DNA of 63,401 bases from positions 1 to 63,401 of the forward strand of contig JAFGVC010000037.1 in assembly GCA_016938195.1 (NCBI GenBank), written 5' to 3'. Positions 34,182-43,964 of this stretch are shown here, piece after piece. Position numbers and translations under genes: made by a program. The notes beneath the pieces were generated by a model, which was not told the origin of the DNA, did no database searches, and saw only the letters and a list, made by a program, of their open reading frames with translations. The DNA comes from Tissierellales bacterium. GTDB taxonomy: Bacteria > Bacillota > Clostridia > Tissierellales > Dethiosulfatibacteraceae. The stretch's first letter is position 1; each line of letters opens with the position of its first letter.

Positions 34182-34365
34182 AAAAACCCGCTCTGCCGTG
34201 GCTCATATAATTCAATACCCGCCTCACAGCAGGTGGGTGTTCTGTCTTAAGTTTTGATCTCCTGTCTAGCAGGCTCATCATCCCTTTAAGAACTTGAACT
34301 CCCGTATCAATCATGTCGGTTGAATTAAATGAAACCTCGAACATTGCAGGCCAATTTTCTTTCTT
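34182..34365 (-). ncRNA. Structured RNA of about 184 nt: 6S-like RNA or attenuator leader of the PHP gene
   Basis: A near-consensus promoter starts an RNA ending in GGG plus five U, 14 bases before the PHP start. Fold A: 34331-34320 pairs with 34215-34204 (11 of 12 pairs), extended outward by CTGC/GCAG, with a 3'-side hairpin (34238-34217) and a distal stem capped by CCTG/CAGG. A rod with a central bubble and a side hairpin, at this length, is what 6S RNA looks like. Fold B: 34237-34225 pairs with 34200-34187 as a terminator and excludes the side hairpin of fold A. A 54-codon frame also crosses it but lacks a ribosome site. The identity is an inference. Confidence 0.55.
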
Positions 34366-34371
34366 TTTCTC

Positions 34372-34400
34372 ATTATAATCTAAAAACTACAATTTATCAA
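34372..34400 (-). promoter_or_regulatory. Strong promoter of the structured RNA
   Basis: Minus strand -35 TTGATA (34400-34395), 17-base spacer, -10 TATAAT (34377-34372). About 60 AT-rich bases separate it from the addA stop. Confidence 0.75.
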
Positions 34401-34461
34401 ATCATATAGCAAGGTATATTGCATATTGTATTATAAACAACGACATTTATATTGTAAAGAC

Positions 34462-37400
34462 TTATTTAATTTGAATCGCTTTTGATAAGCTTAATAAGTA
34501 TAGATAACTTTCCTTGACTCTATGACCGGTTAGCTTTTCCAGAGCCTCTCTATATTCTAAAATCTGAGGCGAATAATAATCCGTCAGAATTTTTATTTTA
34601 TCATCCGGAACCTTATCTGTTTTATAATCGATTAATACAATTTCATCATTTTCATAAAAATAACAATCTATAATCCCTTGAAGCAATACTTCCTTCGAAG
34701 AATTTATAAGTTTATTTTCTAATGTTAATGAAATGATTTTCTTGAGAATAAAAGGTTGCTCCCTTTTAATGGCTTCAGCTTTAAGCAATCGTAGCCCTAA
34801 TGAAGAATGGTAAAAATTATAAATATGATTTATATTGATTGTCTCTGCTTCTTCAAGTGTAAGATGTTTCTTTTCAATCATTGAAGAAATAGATTTTTCG
34901 ATGTATTCTTTACTCATATCCTGTTGCAATTCAATGATTTGTAAAACCGTATGCATAATCGTTCCTATTTCCGCCGCTGTAAAAGTCGCGCTTTTGCTTT
35001 TAAATATTGGAATTTCTCTTAATCCCGGCATTTTATATCGAATTGATTTCGCAGAATCATGTTTTAATTCCTTCATCTCTGTAACTGTTATTTTGTCAGG
35101 TATTATAGATGACTCGAGATTAGGATAATTAAAATTAAATTTTTGATTAATTTTAAATACATTAAGCTCTTCATCAGAATGGATTGTTGCCTTTATGGAT
35201 TCTATGGCTCTACGTGCTTTTGCTAAATCAGTCTTTGCTTCTCCCAGCTCATTAATTATAATTTTATTCAAAGAATAATGACAATTTTCTTTTGCCAAAA
35301 CTAATCCGATCCAATCTAAAAAACTGGCTTTAGTAAAAATATTATAATAATTTACTTCTTCTCTTGACATGCTCTCAAACCATTTATCAAAATCGTTAAC
35401 CGTACCGACTAAAATGAGCTGGTCAATAGCTCTTGTCATGGCAACGTATAAAACCCTCATCTCCTCAGCTGTATTTTCTCTCGCAATTTGAATGCGAGAA
35501 GCATATCGAGGCATCGTTTCTTTGTAAATGCGTTGAGATGCATCGACAAATTTTGGTGCTACACCGCAAATTTTATTTAGAATAATGTCTTTCCTTAAAT
35601 CAGTTTGATTAAATTTCTTTTTAAGTCCGGCACAAATTACAACAGGAAACTCTAAGCCTTTGCTTTTATGTACAGTCATCAAACGCACTACATCATCATT
35701 TTCACCCAAAAGCTTAGCCGTGCTAAAATCTCCTGATGCTTTCTTAACTCTCTCTAAATAGTCGAGGAAATCAGAGATGCTTTTAAAACCTTCATTTTCA
35801 AAATCAAATGCCCTATCCGATAAGAGTCTTAAATTTCCTTGACGGATATTGCCATTCGGTAATGCCCCGTTAAAATAATAATAATCTGTTTCAACTAATA
35901 TTTCCCAAATAAGCTTACTTAAACTGGTATTTCTTGTTCTTAGTCTCCATTCTTCAATACGGGTAATGAAATATTTGATTTTTTCCGCTAATTCATCTTG
36001 AAAATTTTCTGCATAGCTCATCAACGATTCATAATAAAGCTTATGACCTGTTTCCGTTTTAATTTTAAGCATTTCATCAATTGAAAATTTGCCGATTGCC
36101 GAACGCATAACGCTCATCAACGGAATATCCTGACGCATATTATCAATTAATCTAAGGAGGTTCGTCATAATTTTTATCTCTATCGTTTCTAAATAACTAC
36201 CTGTAATATCTGAATAAAACGGTATACCCGCTTCATAAAAAACATCCTCAAAAGTATTGGCCCAATTTACTGCAGACCTTAATAAAATGACAATATCGCG
36301 ATATTGAATTTTTCTATAAGCATTGAATTTTTGATCAAAATAATCCTCGTGTATGATTTGTTTGATTTTTTTTGCAATATACCTTGCTTCAATCTCATTT
36401 GTTTTTAGCTCTAGTAAATCCTCATCCATTTCTTCGTCTAAATCCTGATCAATTTTTTTGTCAATAATATTGATTTCGACGCTGTCCTCTTTTTTTTGAA
36501 ACTCTAGGCCCTTTTTTAATGAAGCATCATCATCATAATTGATCTCACCAAGTTCTTCCTTCATTAAATGGTTAAAGATATAATTTACAAAATCAAGTAT
36601 CTCTCCTCTGCTTCGATAGTTTTGATTTAATAAAATCAGTTTGTTTATATCCGAGGTCTTGTAGTCATGGTATTTGGCAATGAATAGAGTTGGGTCAGCT
36701 TGTCTAAATCTATAAATGCTTTGCTTAACATCTCCCACCATAAAAAGATTATTGCCTCTGGAAACACGACTAATTATTTCTTCCTGAACTGCATTACTGT
36801 CCTGATACTCGTCAATATAGATGTATTTAAATTTTTCCTTGTAATATTTAATGGCATCATCTTTAGATAATATTTCAAGTGCTAAGTGCTCTGCATCACT
36901 AAAATCAAGAGATTTTTTTGCTTTTTTTCGCATTAATAGTTCTTTATGCACTTTTGTCACGACATCAAGCAATGCACTCATTGGTACGTATGCCCTATTC
37001 ATGTCGAGAGCCAGTTCGGTTATGTCTTTAAGCGGATAAAAATTTTTAAGCTTGCCGAGTGAATCTTTATACTGCACACGCAAAAGTTTTATTTGTTCTG
37101 CTATCTCAACACCATACTCTTCTTTGTCCTTTTTTTTGATAGCATTGAGCTTTTGGTGTTCAAGATGAATAAGCTTTGAAACAAATGCCTCATGACCTTG
37201 TTCTAAGCCATTTATCAATTCGTTTACGTTCATCCAATCTGATTGAAGAGTTGTATAATAAGACATTTCTTCGGGACAATTTTCTATAGCTAGTTCAATT
37301 TGACGCCTTGCAAAATCAACGTATCTTTTAGCTTCATTAGATAAAAGTTCCATCCATATTGAATGATTAATCTCTTCAGCGTTGTTTTTTAATTTGTCAA

Positions 37401-37980
37401 TCGAAGATGCCAACCATCCGATTGGATCCGGATAGCTTAGGATGTAATGATAAGTTTCTTTTATAATGTTGATGATTTTATCATCGCCTCTATTTTCTGC
37501 ATACTCATCCACGAAGGATTTGAAGGCCGTGTTCATACTGCCGTACTCTTGTTCAAGTACACCTGTAATGACTTCTTCGAGCAATAATTGCACCTCATTT
37601 AAATCCATGATTTTAAAATCCGGATCAATATCAATTAAATGAAAATATTTTCTGATCACGTTAAAACAAAAGGAATGAATGGTAGAAATATAACTTCTTC
37701 CCAATAAATTTAGTTGTTTTTTCAAGAATACTCTATTGTCCTTATCCTGTGATATTCTATTAATCATTTCGCTCTGGATTTTATCTTTCATCCCCGATGC
37801 AGCGGCGTTGGTAAATGTCACTACAAGTAAACAATCAATATCTGTTTTTTCATCAATGACGGTACGTATGATTCGCTCTACTAAAACAGCCGTTTTACCG
37901 GATCCGGCTGCGGCTGAAACTAAAAGATTTGTATCTCTTGCCGAAATAGCTTCTTCTTGTTGTGGCGTCCAATTAATCAT
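34462..37980 (-). CDS. addA: ATP-dependent helicase/nuclease subunit A
   Basis: AddA is the UvrD-type helicase and nuclease half of AddAB, the Firmicute counterpart of RecBCD, which resects double-strand breaks for recombination. The 1172 residues start MINWTPQQEEAISA, with Walker A SAAAGSGKT (22-30), the EYQDSN helicase II motif, QNYRSR, VMTVHKSKGLEFP-like motif V and VAMTRA. The C-terminal RecB-type nuclease has LIDYKTDK near residue 1115. It overlaps addB by 8 bases and is last in a four-gene operon. Confidence 0.97.
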   Translation of the reverse strand: MINWTPQQEEAISARDTNLLVSAAAGSGKTAVLVERIIRTVIDEKTDIDCLLVVTFTNAAASGMKDKIQSEMINRISQDKDNRVFLKKQLNLLGRSYISTIHSFCFNVIRKYFHLIDIDPDFKIMDLNEVQLLLEEVITGVLEQEYGSMNTAFKSFVDEYAENRGDDKIINIIKETYHYILSYPDPIGWLASSIDKLKNNAEEINHSIWMELLSNEAKRYVDFARRQIELAIENCPEEMSYYTTLQSDWMNVNELINGLEQGHEAFVSKLIHLEHQKLNAIKKKDKEEYGVEIAEQIKLLRVQYKDSLGKLKNFYPLKDITELALDMNRAYVPMSALLDVVTKVHKELLMRKKAKKSLDFSDAEHLALEILSKDDAIKYYKEKFKYIYIDEYQDSNAVQEEIISRVSRGNNLFMVGDVKQSIYRFRQADPTLFIAKYHDYKTSDINKLILLNQNYRSRGEILDFVNYIFNHLMKEELGEINYDDDASLKKGLEFQKKEDSVEINIIDKKIDQDLDEEMDEDLLELKTNEIEARYIAKKIKQIIHEDYFDQKFNAYRKIQYRDIVILLRSAVNWANTFEDVFYEAGIPFYSDITGSYLETIEIKIMTNLLRLIDNMRQDIPLMSVMRSAIGKFSIDEMLKIKTETGHKLYYESLMSYAENFQDELAEKIKYFITRIEEWRLRTRNTSLSKLIWEILVETDYYYFNGALPNGNIRQGNLRLLSDRAFDFENEGFKSISDFLDYLERVKKASGDFSTAKLLGENDDVVRLMTVHKSKGLEFPVVICAGLKKKFNQTDLRKDIILNKICGVAPKFVDASQRIYKETMPRYASRIQIARENTAEEMRVLYVAMTRAIDQLILVGTVNDFDKWFESMSREEVNYYNIFTKASFLDWIGLVLAKENCHYSLNKIIINELGEAKTDLAKARRAIESIKATIHSDEELNVFKINQKFNFNYPNLESSIIPDKITVTEMKELKHDSAKSIRYKMPGLREIPIFKSKSATFTAAEIGTIMHTVLQIIELQQDMSKEYIEKSISSMIEKKHLTLEEAETININHIYNFYHSSLGLRLLKAEAIKREQPFILKKIISLTLENKLINSSKEVLLQGIIDCYFYENDEIVLIDYKTDKVPDDKIKILTDYYSPQILEYREALEKLTGHRVKESYLYLLSLSKAIQIK

Positions 37981-40900
37981 TTATGTCCTCCTCGGAAAGG
38001 ATTTCAATTATATCTTTGTCCTTATACTCACTTAGCTTTCTATATTTGTTAGTATGCAGAGTATTGTCAAATTGACATACGCTAATGTATTTACAATAAG
38101 TACACGGTTTTTTATTTTTGTAAGAATATGGGCTTATCTCAATTTTTCCATTGAGGATATCTGAAGCAGCGTCTTTAATGTTTTTTTCTATCCTAAGACA
38201 TAAATTTTCAACTGCATTTCGATTTATCACGCGTGATGTCGCGGCAAATTCTTCTTGACCCTTAAGCTTCATTCCTTTAATAAGCTCTGAAGCCTTGTTG
38301 TCGGAAAAATCAGTATCCATTTTTTTAACAACCTCAAGATCATCAATGACATATCCTTGAAGAGAATATCTTTTAGTAAGTGCCTTCTTAAGCTCCATAC
38401 CATTGTATTGATCTCCGTCTACCAATTGATCATTGATATGAAAGTAAAATGCCCCCCCAAACAATCCTTTGTTTTCAAAAAGTTTGCTATTATTTTTTAA
38501 TAAAGCGTCCATATACAAAAATAATTGGATTTGTATACCGTTATATGCGTCAGATAAGCTGACGCTTTTTTCTGAAGATTTGTAATCAATAATATTGACA
38601 TAGAAAGCATCTCCAATTTTACATATATCTATGCGATCAATCACACCTCTTAAAAAAACTGTTTTATCTCGATCAATAGGAATTGCTATTGCATTTATAT
38701 CCTGTTCGTTGATTCCAAATCCGAGTTCCTTGTACATCGGTCTGAATTCACTCTTCTGTAGTTGTAGTACAAGATTTAAAGCCGATTGCTTTGCCATTTC
38801 TTTAATTCTTGTCCAAATATATTTACTTCTTTCATTCTCCTCAAAAACACCTAAATTTTCTGAATCTTGGGTTAAAGAAGCTTCAACAAATCGTTCCGCA
38901 GCTTCTAAAATTTTATCGTTTTCTAGAAAGATAAAGCTGTTGTCATTGATAATCTCTTCTGTCAACTGCTCCATAGCTTGATGAAAAATAGTTCCCATGT
39001 TTTTAAACTCAATTTTGTACTCTGGCCTCTCCCTTAATTTAAGACCATACTCCAAGAAGAATTTAAAGGGACAGCTGTTGAAGCTTTCTATTGAATAAGG
39101 TGACATATTCAAATTTTTCCCATATAACCGGTCTAAATATTTCAATTCATTAATTTCTGCTTTATTTTCGTAGTTGATGGACTTACTTAGAAGCTCAAAG
39201 AAATCTTTTTGTTCACGTTCTAACCATTGATAGATTATTAAGTCGGTGTTTTCAAAATCCTTGCCGTTTAAGTAATTTCTAACGGCTTCCGCCATGTAAT
39301 TAAATAAGGGTTTGATTCTTTCCGGAATTTCTTTTTTTTGAATCACCCCTCCATCTATGATTAAATGAGGGAACATCGTTTTAATTCTATTCATATAGAT
39401 TGAGGGTCTTAAAGCCTTGCCTTCTTTGTCAGCTAAAGACCAGGAAAAAGAAATTTTCCTTCCAGAATGGGCCAATATAGTGCCAAATTTATATTTTTCA
39501 TTCATGATATAATGAGCTGTTTTCTTTAAAAAAGCTCCTTTTTCTCTTAAAATCTCTCTCTCTTCATCGTGAAGAATTCCTTTATCACGATAGACAGAGG
39601 GCATTAATCCCTCGTTTAACCCTAAAAAATAAACACTTTCCAATGTGCCCGAAAAAAAGCTATTGATTGTGCCGACGAAAACACTATCCTCGGAAGGTGG
39701 AATAATGCGAATTGTATATGATTCAAAACCTGCTTTAAGAACATCTCTGAATTCCATCAAATTTAATTCCATATCTCCGGAAATGTTAATTAATTGTTCA
39801 AAGATTTCCATGGTAGCATTCCAAACTTGAGAATTTTCAAAAGCTTTCTCATGCATATCTTTCTTTTTTAATTGGCTGCTTTCCTGACGAATATTATCGT
39901 AAACATTCAATCCGTTTAAAAAATCCGTAAGAATGATGACCTTTTCAGATACCGTACCCTTATCTTTTAATGAGTCGACCTTCTTTAATAAGTCCATCGT
40001 ATATCTTCTTGCATTTTCTTCTAATTGATGGTTTGCTTTATCATTAGCTCTAAATTCTCTTTTCCACTTATAGCCCTTAATCCCGTATTTAATGGCAAAA
40101 TTTTCTAATTCTTCAATTTCATTCCAAGTTAGCTCTGTATAGCCACACTTCAAAAATCTTGTGACATCATTCTGTTGATAATGCCATAATACAATATCAA
40201 TAATCGACAAAATCATAACAATAAGAGGATGATTCTTTATATCTCTTGTCGAATTAAAAAAGTATGGTATTTCATATTCTGAAAACACCCTTTCAATTTC
40301 ATGCTTATATACGGTTTCTTCACTTAATACAACGGCGATGTCTTTCCATTGAAGACCTAGATCTCTAACATCCCTAATAATATTATTGGATGTTTTTTCA
40401 ACCTCTTCATTGGGATTAAGGCAATAAATCATATTAATGTTGTTAGGTTTATTTTCATACACATTTGAAGCATAGTCGAAAAAATATTCAGAAAGAAATC
40501 CAATGTCGTTCATTGTTTTTTCTGTATAATCTAAGAATTTAACCCGTGGTGCTTTCCCTTCATTTGTCAATCGTTTGATCAGATCATCCAGCAAAAATTT
40601 GCTTATTTCATATTCCTCCTTATCTTCTTTCGGAGATAAAGCAACGGAAACATAAATTTGATTCGCGTATTCAGATAATTCTTTAATAAAATCTTTTTCG
40701 GCAACACTCATTTCCTCAAATCCGTCAATAACGATTAAGGCATCCTTTACATATTTTGAATCTTTCATTCGTTTGGTGCTTAAAGACAAAATGTCCTCAT
40801 CGTCAAGAAAATTTTCTTCCAAATAAACGTTTAAAGCTTCAAATATAAGTTTAATATCATTAATTTTATCAGAAAATAAATTCTCTTGTTTCATATTACT

Positions 40901-41329
40901 GTTAATCGCCTCAAGAAATTCAGGAGAAATACCGCCTGACTTAAATTCATTAATGAGTTGATTCATCTCTTTTAGGAGTCCTTGCTGTTGATAACTTTTT
41001 TGATATAGCTTAAGCTGTTCTTTATTTGATGATAAAATTCTACGTATGAGCATCATTTTACCATAATCATTAATGGCCGGTTTCTTTAAGCCCCCTACTT
41101 CTGATAAAATAATATAGGCTAATCGGCGCAAAGAAAGCACCTGAATATTGATGATACCATCTTTATCCAAATGCTTAATCAATTTTTTTTCATGGTAAAA
41201 GGTTGTTTGGTCCGGTACTATTAATATGCTTTCATTTTTGAGATTTAAGGAATGTTTTTTAATCCTATCATAAAGAAACGTCGTTTTCCCCGTATTATGT
41301 GCGCCCACTATGATTTCAATGTTCAACAC
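37973..41329 (-). CDS. addB: ATP-dependent helicase/nuclease subunit B
   Basis: AddB is the partner of AddA and recognises Chi-type sites. The protein has Walker A VGAHNTGKTT at the N-terminus, a helicase-like fold, a C-terminal nuclease with IIDYKSSEK, and an iron-sulfur cluster formed by one Cys in FNSCPFKFFLEYG and three in CTYCKYISVC. The start is GTG 41329 or TTG 41326, after AAAGGGGG; the frame opens to 41344. The length (about 1118) is normal. Confidence 0.96.
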   Translation of the reverse strand: MLNIEIIVGAHNTGKTTFLYDRIKKHSLNLKNESILIVPDQTTFYHEKKLIKHLDKDGIINIQVLSLRRLAYIILSEVGGLKKPAINDYGKMMLIRRILSSNKEQLKLYQKSYQQQGLLKEMNQLINEFKSGGISPEFLEAINSNMKQENLFSDKINDIKLIFEALNVYLEENFLDDEDILSLSTKRMKDSKYVKDALIVIDGFEEMSVAEKDFIKELSEYANQIYVSVALSPKEDKEEYEISKFLLDDLIKRLTNEGKAPRVKFLDYTEKTMNDIGFLSEYFFDYASNVYENKPNNINMIYCLNPNEEVEKTSNNIIRDVRDLGLQWKDIAVVLSEETVYKHEIERVFSEYEIPYFFNSTRDIKNHPLIVMILSIIDIVLWHYQQNDVTRFLKCGYTELTWNEIEELENFAIKYGIKGYKWKREFRANDKANHQLEENARRYTMDLLKKVDSLKDKGTVSEKVIILTDFLNGLNVYDNIRQESSQLKKKDMHEKAFENSQVWNATMEIFEQLINISGDMELNLMEFRDVLKAGFESYTIRIIPPSEDSVFVGTINSFFSGTLESVYFLGLNEGLMPSVYRDKGILHDEEREILREKGAFLKKTAHYIMNEKYKFGTILAHSGRKISFSWSLADKEGKALRPSIYMNRIKTMFPHLIIDGGVIQKKEIPERIKPLFNYMAEAVRNYLNGKDFENTDLIIYQWLEREQKDFFELLSKSINYENKAEINELKYLDRLYGKNLNMSPYSIESFNSCPFKFFLEYGLKLRERPEYKIEFKNMGTIFHQAMEQLTEEIINDNSFIFLENDKILEAAERFVEASLTQDSENLGVFEENERSKYIWTRIKEMAKQSALNLVLQLQKSEFRPMYKELGFGINEQDINAIAIPIDRDKTVFLRGVIDRIDICKIGDAFYVNIIDYKSSEKSVSLSDAYNGIQIQLFLYMDALLKNNSKLFENKGLFGGAFYFHINDQLVDGDQYNGMELKKALTKRYSLQGYVIDDLEVVKKMDTDFSDNKASELIKGMKLKGQEEFAATSRVINRNAVENLCLRIEKNIKDAASDILNGKIEISPYSYKNKKPCTYCKYISVCQFDNTLHTNKYRKLSEYKDKDIIEILSEEDIND

Positions 41330-41355
41330 GTCCCCCCCTTTCAAGTGATTGAATT

Positions 41356-42306
41356 CTAAAATGTGGATTTATATATGTTTCTATTATCCAAAACATAAAT
41401 TCTGTCGGAAAATTCACCCGGCTTGACTTTATCAGATGCGTTCTCAAAATCATAAACCCTAGCATCAATGATATCTAAATAATGAAGTAATTCTGCCTCC
41501 AAAAACATAGGCTTCTTCGGACTGCCATATTCAGGATAATAGTGATGAGACAAAAGCATATGCTCTAGCATGACTGTGATTTCCTTGTCAATTTCCAATT
41601 GATTGCCCGTTTGCTCAATTAATTTTATACCCATAATAATGTGTCCCAGGAGTTTACCTTCCATCGTGTAATCCGATACTATTCCCATTTCATTCGAATC
41701 CATCTCTTCAATTTTACAAATGTCATGAAGGAGTATGCCGGAATATAAAAGGTCCATATTGATATTGTTATAAACCGTTCCGATTGCTTCGGCCGCTCGA
41801 AGCATTCTTAAAAGATGATATAATAGACCACTTTTGAAGGAATGATGATTTGACTTCGCTGCAGGATAATACATCAATTTTTCCTTGTAACCGGCCAGGA
41901 TTTCAATAATTAATTTTCTAATGTCTTTATGGTTAATCTTATTAATATATATTTTTATTTCTTTCAACATGTCTTCTGCTTTGATAGGTGCTGCAGAAAT
42001 GAAATCCAATATGTCAATATTGTCCTCGATGGTATGTAAATCAATTGTATTTGCATTAAAATTTAGCGTGCCATTATACTCTTTAATGACTCCGGTAATT
42101 CTATAGATTTCGCCTATTTTGCTTTTATCAATTTCATCTTCAGAAGCTCTGAATTTTCTACATATAAGGCTACCTGAATAATCACCGACAACCATATCTA
42201 AATAATCGTTGCCATTTTTATCCGTCTTAACTTCGATAGCTTTTATCATAAATAATTCATCTACTTTATCTCCGGAAGCAAGCTCATTAATATAAATACT
42301 CTTCAT
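41356..42306 (-). CDS. yhaM: YhaM-type 3'-5' exoribonuclease
   Basis: The 316-residue protein has an N-terminal OB-fold (about 15-95; DYLDMVVGDYSGSLICRKF) and an HD domain (from about 155) with metal ligands in HHSFKSGLLYHLLRM and LLHDICKIEE, plus the later HMLLSHH. This order is that of YhaM/CBF1, which trims RNA and degrades single-stranded DNA. It starts 7 bases after AGGAGG and overlaps the end of the upstream gene by 20 bases; addB follows, so it is in one operon with the recombination nuclease. Confidence 0.92.
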   Translation of the reverse strand: MKSIYINELASGDKVDELFMIKAIEVKTDKNGNDYLDMVVGDYSGSLICRKFRASEDEIDKSKIGEIYRITGVIKEYNGTLNFNANTIDLHTIEDNIDILDFISAAPIKAEDMLKEIKIYINKINHKDIRKLIIEILAGYKEKLMYYPAAKSNHHSFKSGLLYHLLRMLRAAEAIGTVYNNINMDLLYSGILLHDICKIEEMDSNEMGIVSDYTMEGKLLGHIIMGIKLIEQTGNQLEIDKEITVMLEHMLLSHHYYPEYGSPKKPMFLEAELLHYLDIIDARVYDFENASDKVKPGEFSDRIYVLDNRNIYKSTF

Positions 42307-43033
42307 TTATTCCTCCTGTATTAAACATAAAAAGTGTGCCGTAATCATATAGTCTATCTTTTGAAAGCTGAATCAATTCAATTTTCTTTTTATCTAAAAA
42401 TTCAATTACTCTTTGTTGATCAGAAAACCATTCAAGACTGCCCGTAAGATAAAGCTTGCCATTAAGATATCCTGATGTTCCTCCGATGAATCCGTTTTCG
42501 TATCCCCTCAAATCAACTTGCCCTTCCTTCACAAGAAGGCTGTCTATTCCATTATCCAAGCATGCCCTATAAATTCCTTTGTCAGCAGTAATAATACCAT
42601 TTTCTTCTAAATTAATGACTGAACACTTGGAATAAGCTTGTTTAACGTCAATCGTCTTCAATTTGCGTTCATCAATGAACTCTAAAATAGAAGGATCAGT
42701 ATATTTAAGGTTGTGGATATAATATTGGCCTGTACGCAAGCCATTATAAAAAGTATCTTTAGGATAATGCCCCTCCGGGATGTTTGTTCCTTTTAGCAAC
42801 GAAATATGATAAGGTTCTAGCCATTTCTGATAATAATCATAATGCTTAGGGCTAATAAGCAAAGTATTGGTATCTAATTTAGACATCACTACGTCTGGGT
42901 GCCCATCAATAGGGTTCTCATCGTAAAATGCCTTATTTGTCAAAATAACCTCAATTTCAAGGCTCTTTAAAAAGCCTATTATATTCTCACTAGCTCTATA
43001 GTCAATGATACATAAAATTTTATCTTCACACAT
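42287..43033 (-). CDS. DUF6873-like GME-fold protein
   Basis: The 248-residue protein has motifs reminiscent of the guanidino-group-modifying (GME) fold: NIPEGHYPKDTFYNGLRTGQYYIHN, then KQAYSKCSVINLEENGIITADKGI, and near the end GGTSGYLNGKLYLTGSL. I associate it with the clostridial DUF6873 family from memory. It is not a clear amidinotransferase or deiminase. It is first in the yhaM-addB-addA operon. Function unknown. Confidence 0.55.
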   Translation of the reverse strand: MCEDKILCIIDYRASENIIGFLKSLEIEVILTNKAFYDENPIDGHPDVVMSKLDTNTLLISPKHYDYYQKWLEPYHISLLKGTNIPEGHYPKDTFYNGLRTGQYYIHNLKYTDPSILEFIDERKLKTIDVKQAYSKCSVINLEENGIITADKGIYRACLDNGIDSLLVKEGQVDLRGYENGFIGGTSGYLNGKLYLTGSLEWFSDQQRVIEFLDKKKIELIQLSKDRLYDYGTLFMFNTGGINEEYLY

Positions 43034-43073
43034 AAGTAAAATTATAACATAGATTGGTCATGTTTGAAACGCT

Positions 43074-43964
43074 TCAATTTATCGTTTTATGAGACTGCTT
43101 AATAATATCCTGAAGCTCATCCTCTAAAAATAAATATTTTTTGTTGCAAAAATGGCACTGTATTTCTGCTTTTTTATCCGTATAGATGATATCCCCTAAT
43201 TCTTTCTCTCCCAATGAAGTGAGTATTTCTTTCATCCTATCTCTCGAGCAGTCGCATTGATAAGATACGGGAATTTTTTCACTAATAAGCAATTCAAAAT
43301 CCGGAAGCAGCTCTTGTACTATCAATTCAATGTCCTTGTCTTGTTCAAAACAAGAAGATACACTCGGTATTTTTGCAATGGCCTTTTCAATCTTTATTAT
43401 TTCATCTTCGGAAAGATGCGGCATCAATTGCAACATAAATCCGCCGGCACTTTTTATACTATAATCCACATCAACTAGCACACCAAGTCCGACTACTGTA
43501 GGTTGCTGTTCAGAATAAAAAAAATAAGATGCAATATCTTCACCAATTTCTCCGGTTACTAGCTTAGAACTGCTAGAATATGGCTTTTTCAACCCATTAT
43601 CTTTAATAACCTGAACAGCACCTTCTTTCCCAACCGCAAGTCCCACATCCAACTTTCCGTCCTCCCTAAGAGGAAGCACAACTTCAGGGTGATCTATATA
43701 ACCTTTTACATGTCCTATATTATCCGCTGTCACAAGAATCGTTCCTAAAGGACCTTTTCCATTGATTTTGATTGTTATTCTATCTTCTTTATTCTTTAAG
43801 GTATAACCCATCATTAATCCCGCCGTTAATGTTCTTCCCAAAGCTGCTGAAGCCAAAGGACTAGTGGCGTGGAATTGTCTAGCCTGCTCAACTGTATCTC
43901 TTGCATCTACTGCAAAAAATCGAAAGGTTAACTCCTTGTCGACACCTCTTATCATGTATCCCAT
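43074..43964 (-). CDS. hslO: Hsp33 redox-regulated chaperone
   Basis: Hsp33 is a holdase switched on by oxidative unfolding. The 296-residue protein has the core start MGYMIRGVDKELTFRFFAVDARDTVEQA, the ATSPLASAALGR segment and a C-terminal zinc site made by CDC (in YQCDCSRDRM) and CHFC, all four Cys present. I start at ATG 43964, which overlaps the TGA of the methyltransferase gene by one base, after AGGAGG. It is last in the deacetylase-small protein-methyltransferase-hslO operon. Confidence 0.96.
   Translation of the reverse strand: MGYMIRGVDKELTFRFFAVDARDTVEQARQFHATSPLASAALGRTLTAGLMMGYTLKNKEDRITIKINGKGPLGTILVTADNIGHVKGYIDHPEVVLPLREDGKLDVGLAVGKEGAVQVIKDNGLKKPYSSSSKLVTGEIGEDIASYFFYSEQQPTVVGLGVLVDVDYSIKSAGGFMLQLMPHLSEDEIIKIEKAIAKIPSVSSCFEQDKDIELIVQELLPDFELLISEKIPVSYQCDCSRDRMKEILTSLGEKELGDIIYTDKKAEIQCHFCNKKYLFLEDELQDIIKQSHKTIN

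Noticed and set aside
34173-34334. A 54-codon frame (MFEVSFNSTDMIDTG...) within the structured RNA
   Set aside because: It lacks a ribosome site, lies between a strong promoter and a terminator-like hairpin, and the same bases form long complementary helices. Kept as an alternative under the RNA entry.
34182-34400. T-box leader
   Set aside because: The conserved T-box core (AGGGTGGTACCGCG-like) is absent.
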